This document shows, piece by piece, positions 24,194 to 36,108 of a stretch of 64,000 bases of DNA. Source of the DNA: Zygnema cylindricum (taxonomy: Eukaryota > Streptophyta > Zygnematophyceae > Zygnematales > Zygnemataceae); NCBI GenBank assembly GCA_037447655.1, contig JBBHKE010001632.1, forward strand, positions 188,319-252,318. The letters are read 5' to 3'. The notes under the pieces were generated by a model, which worked only from the letters and a program-made list of their open reading frames with translations, ran no database searches and was not told where the DNA came from. Both the position numbers and the translations under genes were made by a program. Positions within the stretch are counted from its first letter, which is position 1; each line of letters starts with the position of its first letter.

Positions 24194-27100
24194 TCAATGG
24201 GCGTAACTCTCCATAGAGAGACTTCGAATGCTAAGGTCTTCTATATCTTGAGTATCTTCTCCTCCTTGTCGTTTCCCTGTACTCCCGGTAGTACGACTTA
24301 GTGCCAACTGCCCACAAGCTCCGGCAATGTCAGAGCCCATCTCCTGTCTAACCGTCGTACGGACGTTGTATTGCTCTCTCACCACCTTTTGAAACTGACG
24401 GATTGTCTCCGGAGCAGAAGACTCAAACTTTGCCTTCACTTCTGTCGCGTTGTAAGGAATCAGGTTTAATGACTACCATAAAGAAACAAGAAACGACAAA
24501 TCGAAGTCAAGGAGGTACACAAAATGCTATAAAAATACGGGTTCGAGAGCAAGATTCCGCAAAAGTACAACAGTAGTAAACACCGATTTTCCTGAATCTA
24601 CACCTGACATCGCTGTTATGTTATGCATTTTTGCACAACTTCAGTAAAAAAAGGAAGTTTGCCAGAGGCATCTGCAATCCTCTTACTCATAAACTCTTCC
24701 CTAGGACAATGAAGAAACTAGCTTGTCATGAAATGATCAATGTATGGGTACAGCCAATATAGTCATTTGTATGAACAGATAACCATGGTTAACCGCATTC
24801 ATTTTAAGAATATTCTCCAAGGCCCAACATGATGGTTTCCCATATCCGGCAATATTTTGTTTTGACTTTTGTTTTGACCAAAAAGGTAAGGCGTTAACTT
24901 ACAATGATTATAAGAGCTTTCTGTTCGCATAAAGAGAACCAGCTTTACAGTCACTAAAGTTTTCTAACGAGGCTTATTTTCCCCAAACAAAACCATTAAA
25001 AAGTCAACATATATTTTGGTGACTACAAGCCAGGTTACAGTATCAAGAATGAGTCAGGTTTTGTGAAGTAAATGTGGGGAATCCTTTAACGTGAAAGTTT
25101 TTGAGTAATCGTATGTAAGGTGACTCACAGAACACTATGATTACAAAACAATCACAAAACATGAGCAATTTTCAATAGTGTAACCAGCCGATATGGTCCA
25201 AACAAATTAAGCCATGATCCATGAACTAAGAGGGGGAAGGGGCAAGAGAGAAGGGGAAAAGAGGGAGGGGGATGGGGGAATAGCAGCCAGGCGAAGGGGC
25301 AATGGGGGGAAAGGGAAAGAAAGATCATACCACTCTACGGTTTTCGAGGAGTGCACCCAACTGATGAGCCGTTTCCAAAGAATCGTTGACCCCCGCCAAC
25401 ATCACATACTCCACGAGGACACTCCTCCCACTGATTTGACCCAAAGCAAAAGTCAGGACAATATGCCATAATAACCTTTTTCTTTCAGAAGGTACACCAC
25501 CATTACTAGTAGAGTTAGTGAATCATTATCGTCGACGGTCTATTGAATTAAGTACGCTAAACATGTTTTGCCACGTGGCTCAATACGGGCCACTTAACTA
25601 AATAGTGTTACTAACCACGCGTTTATGAGTTTGAATCAGAAGAAGACTCACCCGATAGAGTGATGAACTCCAATAGCAATGACAGCGTATAGATGGCATA
25701 ACTAAAGGAAACTCAAAGCAGTTTGAAAGGGTTTATTCAGGTTTTAACGTTTTTTAGAATCTCCAATAAAACATTTGACTGCATAAAATGATCCTCCAAA
25801 CAGTAAACACACTACACTGCGATCACATTCAGCTACATAATGAACAACCCCATAGAAATTCCAAAAACGCAGAAAAAGAAATAAACACAAATCCTGTTGC
25901 TCTACACTGAATAGCATTAACAAGTACGTTTTATTTGGTAATATTAATTCTAAATAGGGTCTGGGCAACGTGGATGACTTTTGGCTACTTATTAGTTTTT
26001 TGAATGGAGAAAACAGTATTATCAGAGCTATTTTATGTTCACTGGCCAGAAAATAACAGGGACCAAATTAGTGCCGTTAACGCTAAACGCTTCAGTGTAC
26101 CTCTCTCACAATGGCTGCAGGAGAAAGAATCAGTTGAACACGATACACAATAATCTTCATTAAAAAGCGTGGCGCATCTGAGTAGAGAAGTGAAGTAGAA
26201 GGCGAAATAAAGGTGATAACCATAGACAGAGGTGCAGTTAAACACGACAGATGACAGAATAGCCATGCACGTTACCTTGTTGTGAGATCAAAATTGTGGG
26301 CTGACATGAGAGGAACCAGTTAAACACAACAACAGAAATTCTGTTAAGATAACAAAATAACCATGTGTGATACCTGGCTATGAGTTAAGAATTGAGGCTG
26401 ACATGTGGGGATTTTGTTCAACACAGCGGAGAGATTCAGTTCGAAGAGGGATTTCATTAAACATTGACAGGAATCAGTTAAACAAAACCTTTAGTCAAGT
26501 TGAAGGTAACAAAATGACCAAGTACATGGTACCTGGCTGTGAGATAAGAATCGAGGGCCAACATGAGTCTCTCCAGAGGGAAAGCTCTGGCTGCAGGAAC
26601 TATAGTGGCTCGAAGTTCCTGAGTCGGGGCATGAAGAGAGAGAGCCAAATTGACTCCGGGCAAATCTTCCGCTAATGACAACATTCGTGGTACGACACCT
26701 ACCTGCAAAAATGTCCACCCCTTTCCATAATCAGTCTGGACAGATACGTATTCTATTCGGCAATCAAATTAGAGATAATATCATACTTTTCTACCAATAG
26801 AAAAATGGCATGACAACCTGCAAAAATGTTCACCACTCGCCATAAATAGTCTTGAAGGGCACTTATCCTTTTCTTCAATCGTATTAGGGATATTATCGTA
26901 TAGTATGCTTCGTGCCAATGATGTACACAAAAAAAAGAGCCTAAATGAACACTTAATGGGCAAGGATTCTCTAATTCTCATAATTGCTGTCATCCAGAAT
27001 GATTTATGTGAAGGACTCAAGAAACTGGCGTCAAAAATAAGGATTGTTTCTACCAATCACGGTTGACAGTGTCAGAGACCAAGGGATGGAACTCATGAGG

Positions 27101-28725
27101 GGCCTATATCCAGCCAGTTTGTCAACAAATGGGCAAAGAAAGAAAGAATGAAAGTAAAAAAACCAAAGAAAGGAAAAAGAAGGAAAAGGGACCTAGAATA
27201 ATGTGGTGAAATGCATTTTTCTTGTAAGAATTAAAGTACACAAACTCCAGCTCGGTCTAAATGGCACTGGAGACATAAAAATCTGTAAGGAAATGCCCAA
27301 ATATCATCTCTTTTTTACTTCAGGAGGAAACAATCCACAAGGATCGAAAAATATATATTTTGGAAACAACCAAAGACGGGAAAAATGACCCTTTTGTAAC
27401 CTTTTATTACATATTTAAGGAGAAAACAATCCACAAGGATTGGAAAATAGATAATGTTGACACAACCAAAAAAGGAAATAAGAAGGAAAGGGAAACTTAC
27501 AGTGGAAACAGTAATATGATTTGGGGATAAGCCAAACGGCCGTTGCGTCATAATTGCCACTGCTTCACATACTGCATTATAATTATTAAGGGGCTCACCC
27601 ATTCCCTACAAATCCATTGCAAAAAAACATAAACTCAGCAACGAAAACGGAAAAAAAAGAAAAAAATAAATCTCGTTTAAACAGGGAAATTACGTTTAAC
27701 TGCTGATTTACCCGCCGGTTTGACTACGAAAAGGAGCATCTTGATTGGTGAAAACTCTCCCAAGGCAGACGTACAGAAATTGTACCATACACAACAAAAT
27801 AATAACGATTTCATGATCATTTTACCCAACATTCACGCTCTTCAAAAAACCTTGCTTCGCAAAACCCAAAGAAAAGGTGACTCGTAAAACACAAACAAGA
27901 GTGACATCACTGTAAAAACCTACCATAAACACAATATTACGAATGGGAGTTATCTGAAGAGCTCTCTTCCCTCCCTTCCCTCCCTTCCCTCTCTTCCCTC
28001 CCTTCCCTCCCTCCCCTCCCTTCCCTCCCTTCCCTCCCCTCCCTCTCACTCAAATCTTCGGTTTCCCTTTCAAATTCCTTCCCCTTCATAAAACTATTAT
28101 TCAAACTTCTGAAATCTGGTTCAATTTTTTTTTCATTCGTCTCCACAAACTCTTTTTCATTTTTGGGTTTCCCAACCAAAAAATCCCTCTCACCATCCAC
28201 ACTATTTGTTGTTTCCACGTCCTTCACTAAAACCACATCATTCGCTTCACTATTTTTACCAACATTTTCATCAACGTTCTTATCAACGCTTTTACCAACG
28301 TTTTTTTCGCCAACGTTTTTTTTACCGTTTTCATCAGCGTTTTTTTCAACGTTTTTTTCAACGTTTTTATCAGCGTTTTTATCGAATTTCTTACCGAATT
28401 TTTTCAGATCACCGTTCTGTTTTCCGTTATTTTGAGAAATCTTGGGTTCAGAAAACTCCAAACCTGACCTAATTTGCATTTTTTCTTGATCCTCTTTGGA
28501 CTTAAAATTTATCAAAATTTGTTTACACTCTTCCAAAAGAACTTTTTTTCGAGACTCCAGAGCGACAAGGACGTCGGAAGGAAGCCATGGATTCTCAGAA
28601 ACAGTAAAACTCTTATCCTCTTTCTCTTTTTCTTTAACCTTTTCTTTAAAATTTTCTTTAACTTTTCCACTGTTTTCTCGACTTAACGACTCATTTTTCG
28701 AGAAGGAGTTATAGAGATCCTCCAT
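24194..28725 (-). CDS. RlmN-like radical-SAM rRNA methyltransferase, N-terminal half not found
   Basis: RlmN methylates C2 of adenines in rRNA/tRNA; plant homologues are thought to be organellar or nuclear-encoded housekeeping enzymes. Clear exons on the - strand: 27605-27501 (GMGEPLNNYNAV), 26702-26533 (LPGVNLALSLHAP), 25430-25331 (VEYVMLAGVND), 24472-24194 (NLIPYN, then MGSDIAGACGQL with the conserved methyl-carrying cysteine, and DIEDL near the end). All joins keep frame. A short exon ending at 27924 gives ITPIRNIVFM; it starts at 27953 or 27961. Upstream, 28728-28050 is one open frame with a good acceptor (ATTTAG) before VMEDLYNSF and a Lys/Asn/Glu-rich body. Homologues should carry a CX3CX2C iron-sulfur motif before this point; I find none between 28.7 kb and the next gene. 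Either small exons escaped me or the enzyme is truncated. The exon 1 to exon 2 join is inferred. Confidence 0.78.
27961..28080. repeat. Purine/pyrimidine tract, (CCCTC/CCTT)n
   Basis: An almost pure run of TCCCTCCCT and TTCCC units on the + strand, GGGAGG/GGGAAGG on the gene strand. It lies at the end of the low-complexity exon or in the following short intron of the RlmN-like gene. The reading frame that reaches the conserved exon differs from that of the long exon, so the tract must contain either a splice or a frame change. Confidence 0.7.
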
Positions 28726-28985
28726 GACCTAAATAATTAACTTTTTCTAAATTAATTTCTTAAAAAACTAAAGAAGGAAAAAAAATAAAGACAAGCCTGG
28801 CAAAAGCAAAAAAAAAAAAAGGAGAAGAAGGAGAAAAAGAGCAAAGAAAAAGGTAAAAACCTAAAAAGGAAAAAGAAAAAAAGAAAGAGAGACAAAAAAC
28901 TTAGTGAGAAACTGAACCTAAAATTTTGCGTTTTTTTGGTCTGTCCGGGTCCCCCGGAGGCGGATGAGTCGCCTTGTGAAGCAGA

Positions 28986-28991
28986 CACGTG
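28986..28991 (-). promoter_or_regulatory. G-box CACGTG upstream of the RlmN-like gene
   Basis: CACGTG in the context GACACGTGGC lies about 260 bp upstream of the putative ATG at 28725. It is a palindrome bound by plant bZIP/bHLH factors in general. A single site is weak evidence of a promoter. Confidence 0.35.
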
Positions 28992-29185
28992 GCGCTCCCT
29001 CCTTTTCTGACGTACGGTTCACAAGGCGCGTCAGGAACTGCGAACGCCACGCGAAACTGTCAAAGGAAACCGTTCAGGATTATGAAAGAAAACGTAGCGT
29101 GACGTAACGTAACAGACGCAACATGGAAATCGTCCGGCTTGTTATATCTGTCGAACCGGCCGATTCGGCGTCTCCGTACAGTATA

Positions 29186-30126
29186 CCGATAATCGTTATT
29201 ACTTATTAGGGTTAGTGTTTTTTTCGCCACTTAAAACATCTTTTCTCCGTACGCACTTGTCGAATTGTCAATCCGATGGTTGGTATTGGAAGACAAGATT
29301 CGTCATAGTTGTCCCGTGCGCATAATACGCACGAAACGAAGGAGCGAATACTACGCACGATACGCATTTAACGATGAAAAAAATGTTATTAAATGCGTAC
29401 CTGACTTTGTATCCGTACATTTTCGTACATTTGCGTACTATTTTCGTACATTTCAGTACTTTTAGGGGGTTTGAGGAATTTTAGGGTACATTCTCGTGCG
29501 TTCTCAAATATTTATGATAAACAGCCAACTATTATTCGTACATTTACGTACAGTGTCCGTATTTTTTCGTACTTTTTACAGTTATTATTTTGAGATTTTT
29601 AGGGTACATTTTCGTATTTTTCCGTATATTCAGTTATACGGACTTACATTTTTCGTACATCTACGTACGGCGTCCGTATATTTCAGTACTTTTAGGGTTA
29701 GTGATGGGGGGATTTTAGGGTGTTTAGGGTACTTCCCGTGCATTTCGTACATTCCGGTAAATTACAGTACAACTGCCTTACATTATCCGTACTCCTAGGT
29801 TTTTTAGGGTACATATGTCGTACAATGACGTACATTTCCATATGCTTTCCGTACATTTTTTGGATTTTTAAGGATTTTTAGGGTTAAGGGGACGGTTTCC
29901 GTACGTTTTCGTACATCGTACAGCGAAAACTAACGAACGGTATGCAAGTAACGAATACTACGTAGTTTTCGGAAAAAAGTCGAAATCCGTACGAATAGGA
30001 CAACTATGAGATTCGTATTTTCCTTTTGGCGGTCTTCGATTGACGATCCGACAAGTGTGCACGGAGAAAAAAAAATTTAAGTTGGCGAAAAAAACTTTAA
30101 CACTAATAAACGATTAGCGGGGCTAG
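29186..30126. mobile_element. Large MITE-like element with long inverted arms (copy k)
   Basis: Left arm 29190-29313 (CTCCGTACGCACTTGTCGAA, CGTCATAGTTGTCC) is inverted at 29991-30118 (GGACAACTATGAGATTCG, CGACAAGTGTGCACGGAG). The ends resemble the M family core (AATCGTTATTA / TAAACGATTAG). The interior holds many CGTACATTT units and TTTTAGGG units. No coding sequence. Confidence 0.7.
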
Positions 30127-31218
30127 TTGCGATATGATTTTAACGCGTACGATCTTGCGGCCATTTACATTTAATGGTCCGTTGTACGGTTGTACCAGAT
30201 ACGGCGAAGCGGCATTCAACGTACAACGTACGATTGCTACGTACATTAAAAAAAAAAACAAATAATAATTATAATTATTAAGGATATTTTCCGTATTTAA
30301 TGCAATATTAAGGATGTACCATTTGTCATGGTCAACAATAATTGAAGCCTCTAGTCTAACTAAAATTTAATGGAATTATTAGAGTCCTATAACTTCCTCT
30401 CACAACTCTCACTATCGGAACTTATGAAAAAATAAAATTAAAGTCTTATATGAGTGTCTCTACTTTTCAATAGCAGTGTCTCCCAGGTCTTCCTCTCATT
30501 CGTTAAAGCGTATAGTTCTCCTTTCCCAATATTACCTCATAGACTTGTGTAGAGAGTCTCAAAGACGACGACAAGGAAGTCTTGTGATCAAAGCACCTGC
30601 AACGAAACTTGGCATATTTCTATGTGAAATATGCGATGGGCCTTTCTCATTTACCAAATGGGTCAATAAGCGAATGATGTACAAGGCTTGTGCACCTAGC
30701 GTCACCCATTGTAATGTATGGTGCACTTAATATATGTCTAAAGAGAAGGCACGAGCGCGTAGCGTGCACGCGCGTTGGGAAGTAGAAACACGCTTGCAGT
30801 ACACCTGTGGAATTCTGAGACAAAAGTACTGTACCTTTGGCACGCGTCGCCTGCTTTCGTAACACAGTATTCATTCCGCACACGTAGTAGGACCTGGTCG
30901 GCTAGTCCGCAAGGCACTAATTATTACCGCCTCCGCAGACCGCTTTTCAATTGACACGTGGCAGAGTTTTTAAGACAAGTCTGCTGGTTCACACGGTACA
31001 GATTCGAGTACGGTACGGAGAATCGGGACCAGCGGGACTCAAGCAGCTGCGCGCTCTCGGATGGACCGTCGATTTAAAATCTAATCAAGAGTCAGCTCCG
31101 CGATGACGAGCTAAGCGAATCTTATAGTACCATCTGGCAGCGATCTTGGCCGTATAAATGTTAGTCTTTCTGTACGACCGGGTCGCCGACAGAGTACACA
31201 GTACAGTACTGTACTGTA
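30127..31218. other. Intergenic, no gene seen
   Basis: No conserved protein or RNA is recognised. GTACAG/CTGTAC-rich patches occur at 31175-31220. Short frames around 30480-30880 lack family resemblance. Confidence 0.4.
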
Positions 31219-31719
31219 CACCGCGCATCGTAATTAGAGTAATGAAAAAATTAGAGTAAAAAAAGAGAAAAAAATAATTAGAGTAATTTACTCTAATTTA
31301 TGTGATAGAACTGTTTCAGAAAGGAATTTACTCTAATTTATGCGGTGTACTCAAATTTGGCAAGCTAATATCCTCTACTGTAAATAAGGTATTCGTACAG
31401 AATCTGACAAAACGTACAGTTTATCGTCACTATGACGTTTGCACTACGTGGTTTGTTAAAACGCAGTTACATGATAATGGCCTGTATTAAATCATTATTT
31501 TTACTTTTTTACTCATAATAGTACAATTTTGCACGGTCGGACGTCGTCCGTACTCCACACTATTTAAAATGAACATATATTAGAATTAAAAACGCTAATT
31601 AAACCTTACCTTAAATAGCATAATGAAAAAATTAGAATCATTTACTCTATTTGATGTGATAGAGTCGAAATTTCGAGCGACCGAATTAGAGTAATTTACT
31701 CTAATTACGATTCGCGGTG
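31219..31719. mobile_element. MITE family M, copy c
   Basis: Ends CACCGCGCATCGTAATTAG and CTAATTACGATTCGCGGTG, flanked by TA at 31217-31218 and 31720-31721. The interior repeats TTAGAGTAATTTACTCTAA-type palindromes. This subgroup (AGAGTA interior) also includes copy d. Confidence 0.85.
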
Positions 31720-31958
31720 TACTGTCGCACCTTTGGCTACGCGTCAAAGGAGTCTCTCCAGCTCCCCGCCCTCGATTTCCGACGGGTCTTGTCGACGGTT
31801 ATTTCTTGACTCACCGTCCGTACGGAATTTTCCCTCGTCTCCCTACCACTGACAACGGATATATTTATTTCCTTCCGCTCCCTCCGGCAACGGTTATTAA
31901 CTTATTATCCACTTCGAAAGGTGTGTTCCCATGAACCCGAAACTTACACTTGCTACTA

Positions 31959-32574
31959 CACCGGGAATCGTAATTAGAGTAAATTACTCAAATTCGGTCG
32001 CTCGAAATTTCGACTCTATTACATCAAATAGAGTAGATGATTCTAATTTTTTCATTATTCTAATTTAGGTAAGTTTAATTAGCGTAACAAAATTGTAATA
32101 TAGGTTTGTTTTAAATAGTGTGGAGTACGGACGACGTTCGACCGTGCAAAATTGTAATTTTTTAAGTAAAAAGGTACAATTAATGATTTAATACAATCGC
32201 GCTCGCACGTGAAATCGCACTAAACGAAAAATTAATCACATCGAAAAAAAGCCGTTCGCATAACCCTCGTCCGTCGACAGTATCGTCGTCAGTGTGAACA
32301 TCAGCTGACATTCAGCACGACAAATAATACTAACGTCATAATGACGTCAAAACTATACGGACTGACAGATTTTGTACTTCTACGTAATTTAGTGTTCATA
32401 ATTACAGCGCGGAAATTTATTGCCGACATAACCCAATATAGAGTACTTAAATAAATTAGAGTAAACTTCCTCTGTGAAAAAGTTCTATCACATAAAATAG
32501 AGTTCATTACTCTAATTGTTTTTTTTGGTTTTTTTACTCTAATTTTTTCATTACTCTAATTACGGTTCGCGGTG
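31959..32574. mobile_element. MITE family M, copy d, inserted in a hAT terminus
   Basis: Ends CACCGGGAATCGTAATTAG and CTAATTACGGTTCGCGGTG, flanked by TA at 31957-31958 and 32575-32576. The TA is the first dinucleotide of the hAT-like element's terminal repeat. Confidence 0.88.
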
Positions 32575-32786
32575 TAGTATTGGGTATCGGGTAGTTTCAT
32601 ATCGCGATAATTTCGATATTCGATATATCGAATATCGATCGAGCACATTCCTCGATATATCGTACTGGGACCAACATAAATTATCGCGATATATATCGCA
32701 AAAATTGCATATCCGTACAGTAAGAGTACGGAAAACCATACGGAAAACCGTACGTAGAATCGTACGAAAAATCGTACGGATAATTC

Positions 32787-32850
32787 CCCCCCCCCCCCCC
32801 CCCCCCCCCACTGAGCGCTCCCCCCCCCGTGGGGGGGGGGGGGGGGGGGG
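32787..32850. repeat. Long C run facing long G run
   Basis: A run of about 22 C, then ACTGAGCGCT, a shorter C run, GTG, and about 18 G. It can form a GC hairpin or G-quadruplex structures. Such runs are hard to sequence, so exact lengths are uncertain. Confidence 0.85.
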
Positions 32851-33039
32851 TTTGAAAAAAAAAACTAAAATTTTCATTTTCGATATATCGGCGATATATC
32901 GCGATAATTTGAAATTCGATATATCGAAGCGATATATCGAATATCAGATACATGAAATTCGATATATATCGAATATCGGCAATGGGTCCTCGATACCCAA
33001 CACTACTTGCTACAGTACTTTGTTTTTTGGTGAAGATTC

Positions 33040-33470
33040 TCCGTAGTAATTTTCAGGGTGTTCCTATGTTCGAAAACGAAATTGTTACTTTAAAGTGTGA
33101 CGATTGTAGACGTGGGTACAATTTGTGACTTTGGTAGAAGACTACAAAACTCACGACAATTGGTGACGTTTACAAAAAGAGTGACGGTTGTAGACGTCCA
33201 TAGTAGTTCTTTGTGACACTCATCTTGTGACAGCGTCGACGTCACTAATCCAAAAACTATCCGCCATGGTTTCCCGGTTTTTTTTATTCGTCTTTTTTCA
33301 CTCTACCTTCCATCAAACTGCGCCCAAACATAGTCAACCTAAATACTTTTTAGAGCTTTTTCATTTTATACCATTATTGGCGTGTGTCATTCCGAGAAGT
33401 GTGAGATAGAAGCGGTAGTATGAACGGGAGAGGGAGAGAGGCGCATTCGCGGACTTCGCTTTTGCAAAAA
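33040..33470 (+). repeat. Repeat R1, third (partial) copy
   Basis: It parallels 2300-2560: TTGTGACAGCGTCGACGTCA, then CTATCCGCCATGGTTTCCCG, then an AGAAGTGTGAGATAGAAGCG stretch and GAGAGGGAGAGAGGCG. Just before it are GTGACGATTGTAGACGTG-type motifs also seen near 300 and 44470. Confidence 0.65.
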
Positions 33471-33539
33471 CAACTTTTTTATAACCCGTTATCGACCCGT
33501 TTCTTAAGACGCATCTTCCTCTTTCTTGCATGCAGTCCA

Positions 33540-34440
33540 TTTGGGTCGTATTGGTGAGTTTTTTTTAACAAATAGAGAGTCCACCCGCTAACCCTTGCCC
33601 CTCCGTCATTGTCACAATTCATAATACTTTGAGTTCTTCAACCGCCAACTTCCACCCCTCAATCCTTTTCCATCCATACCGCCAAGCCTCCAAAGACTCT
33701 CACTCTCGATCGTGATGCTTTCAGTAAGGCACTTGCTACTTTTAGCTCGAAAGCCTTCTCACAATGGTTCGTGAGTTTATTAGCGATGTCTCGCCCCCAA
33801 CGTTGGTTTATAAGGGCTTCGATGTGTTTTGCAAGGTTTGTTCTTTTATTTGAAGTTGAACTCTTCTTTCTATAGTTTGCAGTCTCCTCATGACGTCAGG
33901 TAAAGAGGTCGTCGCCAAGCCGAATGGAGGCAACTGCCCTATTTTAATGTTGAATTTTTGTACCGGTGGCCCGTGCCAAATGCATACAACTCCAACCCGT
34001 GTTTCACAATAACTTTTAGCCACATGAATTTGGTATGCTTGAGGGCGTTGTGAGTTTGTGCGGCACAATTTTCAAGTTTTTTCATATGTGTATGTAGGGT
34101 GGGTAGTTCTTGAAATCGATGTTCCGGAGACCTTTAATTTGGTGCACCGCGACTTGAATTTTTTCTACCCATTATATGATTGCCCCCTCATCAACAACAA
34201 CTGCATGGATGTTCTTTTTTGTACGAGCCTTTTATTCCTTTCATTCTTCCACCAGTAGCCTATCCGTTTCGGTTGATACTTGCATGGTTTTTCTTGTTCT
34301 TTTGAGAGAGGATTTGCGTTTACCTTTTTGGAGGACTTGCATTTACCTTTTTAGAGGACATTCATTTATCAATTGCTCATTACGACCCTATACGGGGTTT
34401 CGTTTTGACTTCTTGCCTCGTCCCTCGAGTGTTTCCCAAT
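33540..34440 (+). pseudogene. Reverse transcriptase relic, N-terminal part
   Basis: Broken coding similarity to the reverse transcriptase relic at 51640-54295. 34094-34130 reads GWVVLEIDVPETFNLVHRD, matching the VHGVRATVNLHLDWVVLH...NAFN block there and the family pattern DWVVLQVDVANAFN. Earlier, LDRDAFSKALATFSSKAF near 33705 fits the N-terminal part of such proteins. Stops and shifts are frequent. The class (non-LTR type) is inferred from the motif style only. Confidence 0.55.
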
Positions 34441-34669
34441 ACACACACCATTCCGTGTAATGATCTAGTTGTGGGTACCTACAATTTTATTTAGATAACT
34501 TTTTTTGGAAAAAGATAGGAAATCATGAGAAATTTGCCGAATACGTTTGCCACCGTCACTTGATTTGAGGTCCTCCACTTGCCTCTCTCTAATTCTTTAG
34601 GTGCCCCATTTTTGTGCTTCGAAGCCCCAAGTTTCCGAAGCTTGGGTGTTCTTTTTTTTTTCTCCACTG

Positions 34670-34964
34670 CTACATCGCTCATCATTATTAGCGTTAAAGA
34701 TTTATTAGTGTTAATGCGATATTAGAATTAATAATACTAATTTAGTGCAAGGAGACGTGGCATGTTATAGCCCACGTCCTTAAATAATGTTGTTAACTCT
34801 ATTTTGTAATTTTCGGCCATTAGTGTTATTAACACTAACACCAGGAGACGTGGCAGATTATGGTCCACGTCCTTAAATAGTGTAGTTTATTCTATTTAAG
34901 GTATCAATGTCAAAATTTGGGGGCGCCGATATAGAGTTCATAACGCTAATAACGATGCGCGGTG
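34670..34964. mobile_element. MITE family M, copy e
   Basis: The right end CTAATAACGATGCGCGGTG is clear; the left end (ATTATTAGCGTTAAAG) is degraded. The interior GACGTGGCAGATTATGG block matches copy a. It shares a single TA (34965-34966) with copy f. Confidence 0.65.
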
Positions 34965-34966
34965 TA

Positions 34967-35557
34967 CACCTTGAATCGTTATTAGCGTTGTTAACGCTAT
35001 ATCGGCGCCCCAAAATTTTGACCCCAATAACTGAAATAAAATTTATAACACTATTTTTTATACGTTAATTAAGGTTCTGGTAAATTAGCGTTAATAATTC
35101 TAATTTATGATATTCTTAAATAGTGTGGTGTATGGACATGTCAGTCCGTACAAAATGGTACTTTGTTAAGTAAAAAAGTACGAAACATGGATTAAAATAT
35201 TCGAAATCGCATGTAAAACTGCGCTCAGAATAAAAGGCAGAATGAGATCGTACCTATTTTAGTGTAAAGATGTTGATTGCGTATTAATTATACGGGAGAA
35301 AACCCAAATTAAGTATGAATCAATTAGAGCAAAAGGACATGACGTTGTGCGATATGTCAGATTTTGTACTCGTACCTATGGTAGTGTATAGATCCTGATG
35401 GCAGATCCATTTTAGGCGAAATGTACTCAAATTAGAATTATGGATAAATTAGAGTAAAATGTTTTTTTCAAAATTGTGAAAAGTCCAAATTAAAGTTAAT
35501 AATGCTAATTAATTTTCTACACTAATAATTTATTAACGCTAATAACGATTCAAGGTT
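34967..35557. mobile_element. MITE family M, copy f
   Basis: Begins CACCTTGAATCGTTATTAG and ends CTAATAACGATTCAAGGTT (last bases mutated). The long subgroup of about 520-620 bp also includes b and g. Both start with the GCGTT.AACGCT palindrome and a GGCGCCCC block or variants. Confidence 0.8.
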
Positions 35558-36108
35558 TACCTGCTTTGTTTATCAAACAAGGGCACGTTGATTCATGAAA
35601 TGACACTTGCAACAATTGCGAAAGTTATGAAAATTGCGATAATTGCAATAATTGCGACAATTTATTCTGAGGGTTGATAAACTGTGCTAAAGTGTTTCCA
35701 GGGTTTCACGTATTTTCCCTTCTCCACCAATTAATATTGTTTTGATCAACGGTGCCCATCTTATTTTGCGAGACCGTTATTTGAACGACCATGTTTTGGA
35801 TCTTCGGTGGCGTCATCCATCAAGTTATATATATATAACTGGTTTCCCTTTTCTTTTCTATAAACACTGGATTTTTCACAATATATACTCGCCTTTCTAG
35901 GCAAAAGAATCAACAGCAATTACTGGTTTCCTCTTTCTTTGGAAGCAGTCCCTTTTTCCACATCGCCTTTCTAGGCAAAATCATCAACGATAACTCACGA
36001 AGATAGCCGAAGTTAGACAAATAGGACAAAGGAAGGAGAATCGAAATAGACGAACAAAGATAAGATTGGAAAAAAAAATGGTGTAAACAGGAAACAAATT
36101 GCAAATCC
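35558..36108. other. SYP4 3' flank
   Basis: No gene is recognised. It probably includes the 3' UTR of the - strand SYP4 gene. A short direct repeat (GCCTTTCTAGGCAAAA at 35890 and 35964) is visible. Confidence 0.45.

Larger units (their letters stand above)
31957..33005. mobile_element. hAT-like element (CGATATATCG type), split by a MITE at its left end
   Basis: CTTGCTAC occurs at 31949-31956 and 33006-33013, an 8-bp target duplication. The element begins TA, then a MITE (31959-32574), then TAGTATTGGGTATCG, and ends CGATACCCAACACTA. Its interior is dense in the palindrome CGATATATCG and contains a C-run/G-run hairpin at 32787-32850. It is the same family as 52456-53280. No transposase. Confidence 0.85.

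Noticed and set aside
28163-28714. Phe/Arg-rich open frames on the + strand
   Set aside because: Shadows of the Lys/Asn-rich open frame on the opposite strand of the RlmN-like gene.
29450-29900. Interstitial telomere
   Set aside because: TTTTAGGG units are scattered and mixed with CGTACA units instead of being in tandem, and they lie inside an inverted-repeat element.
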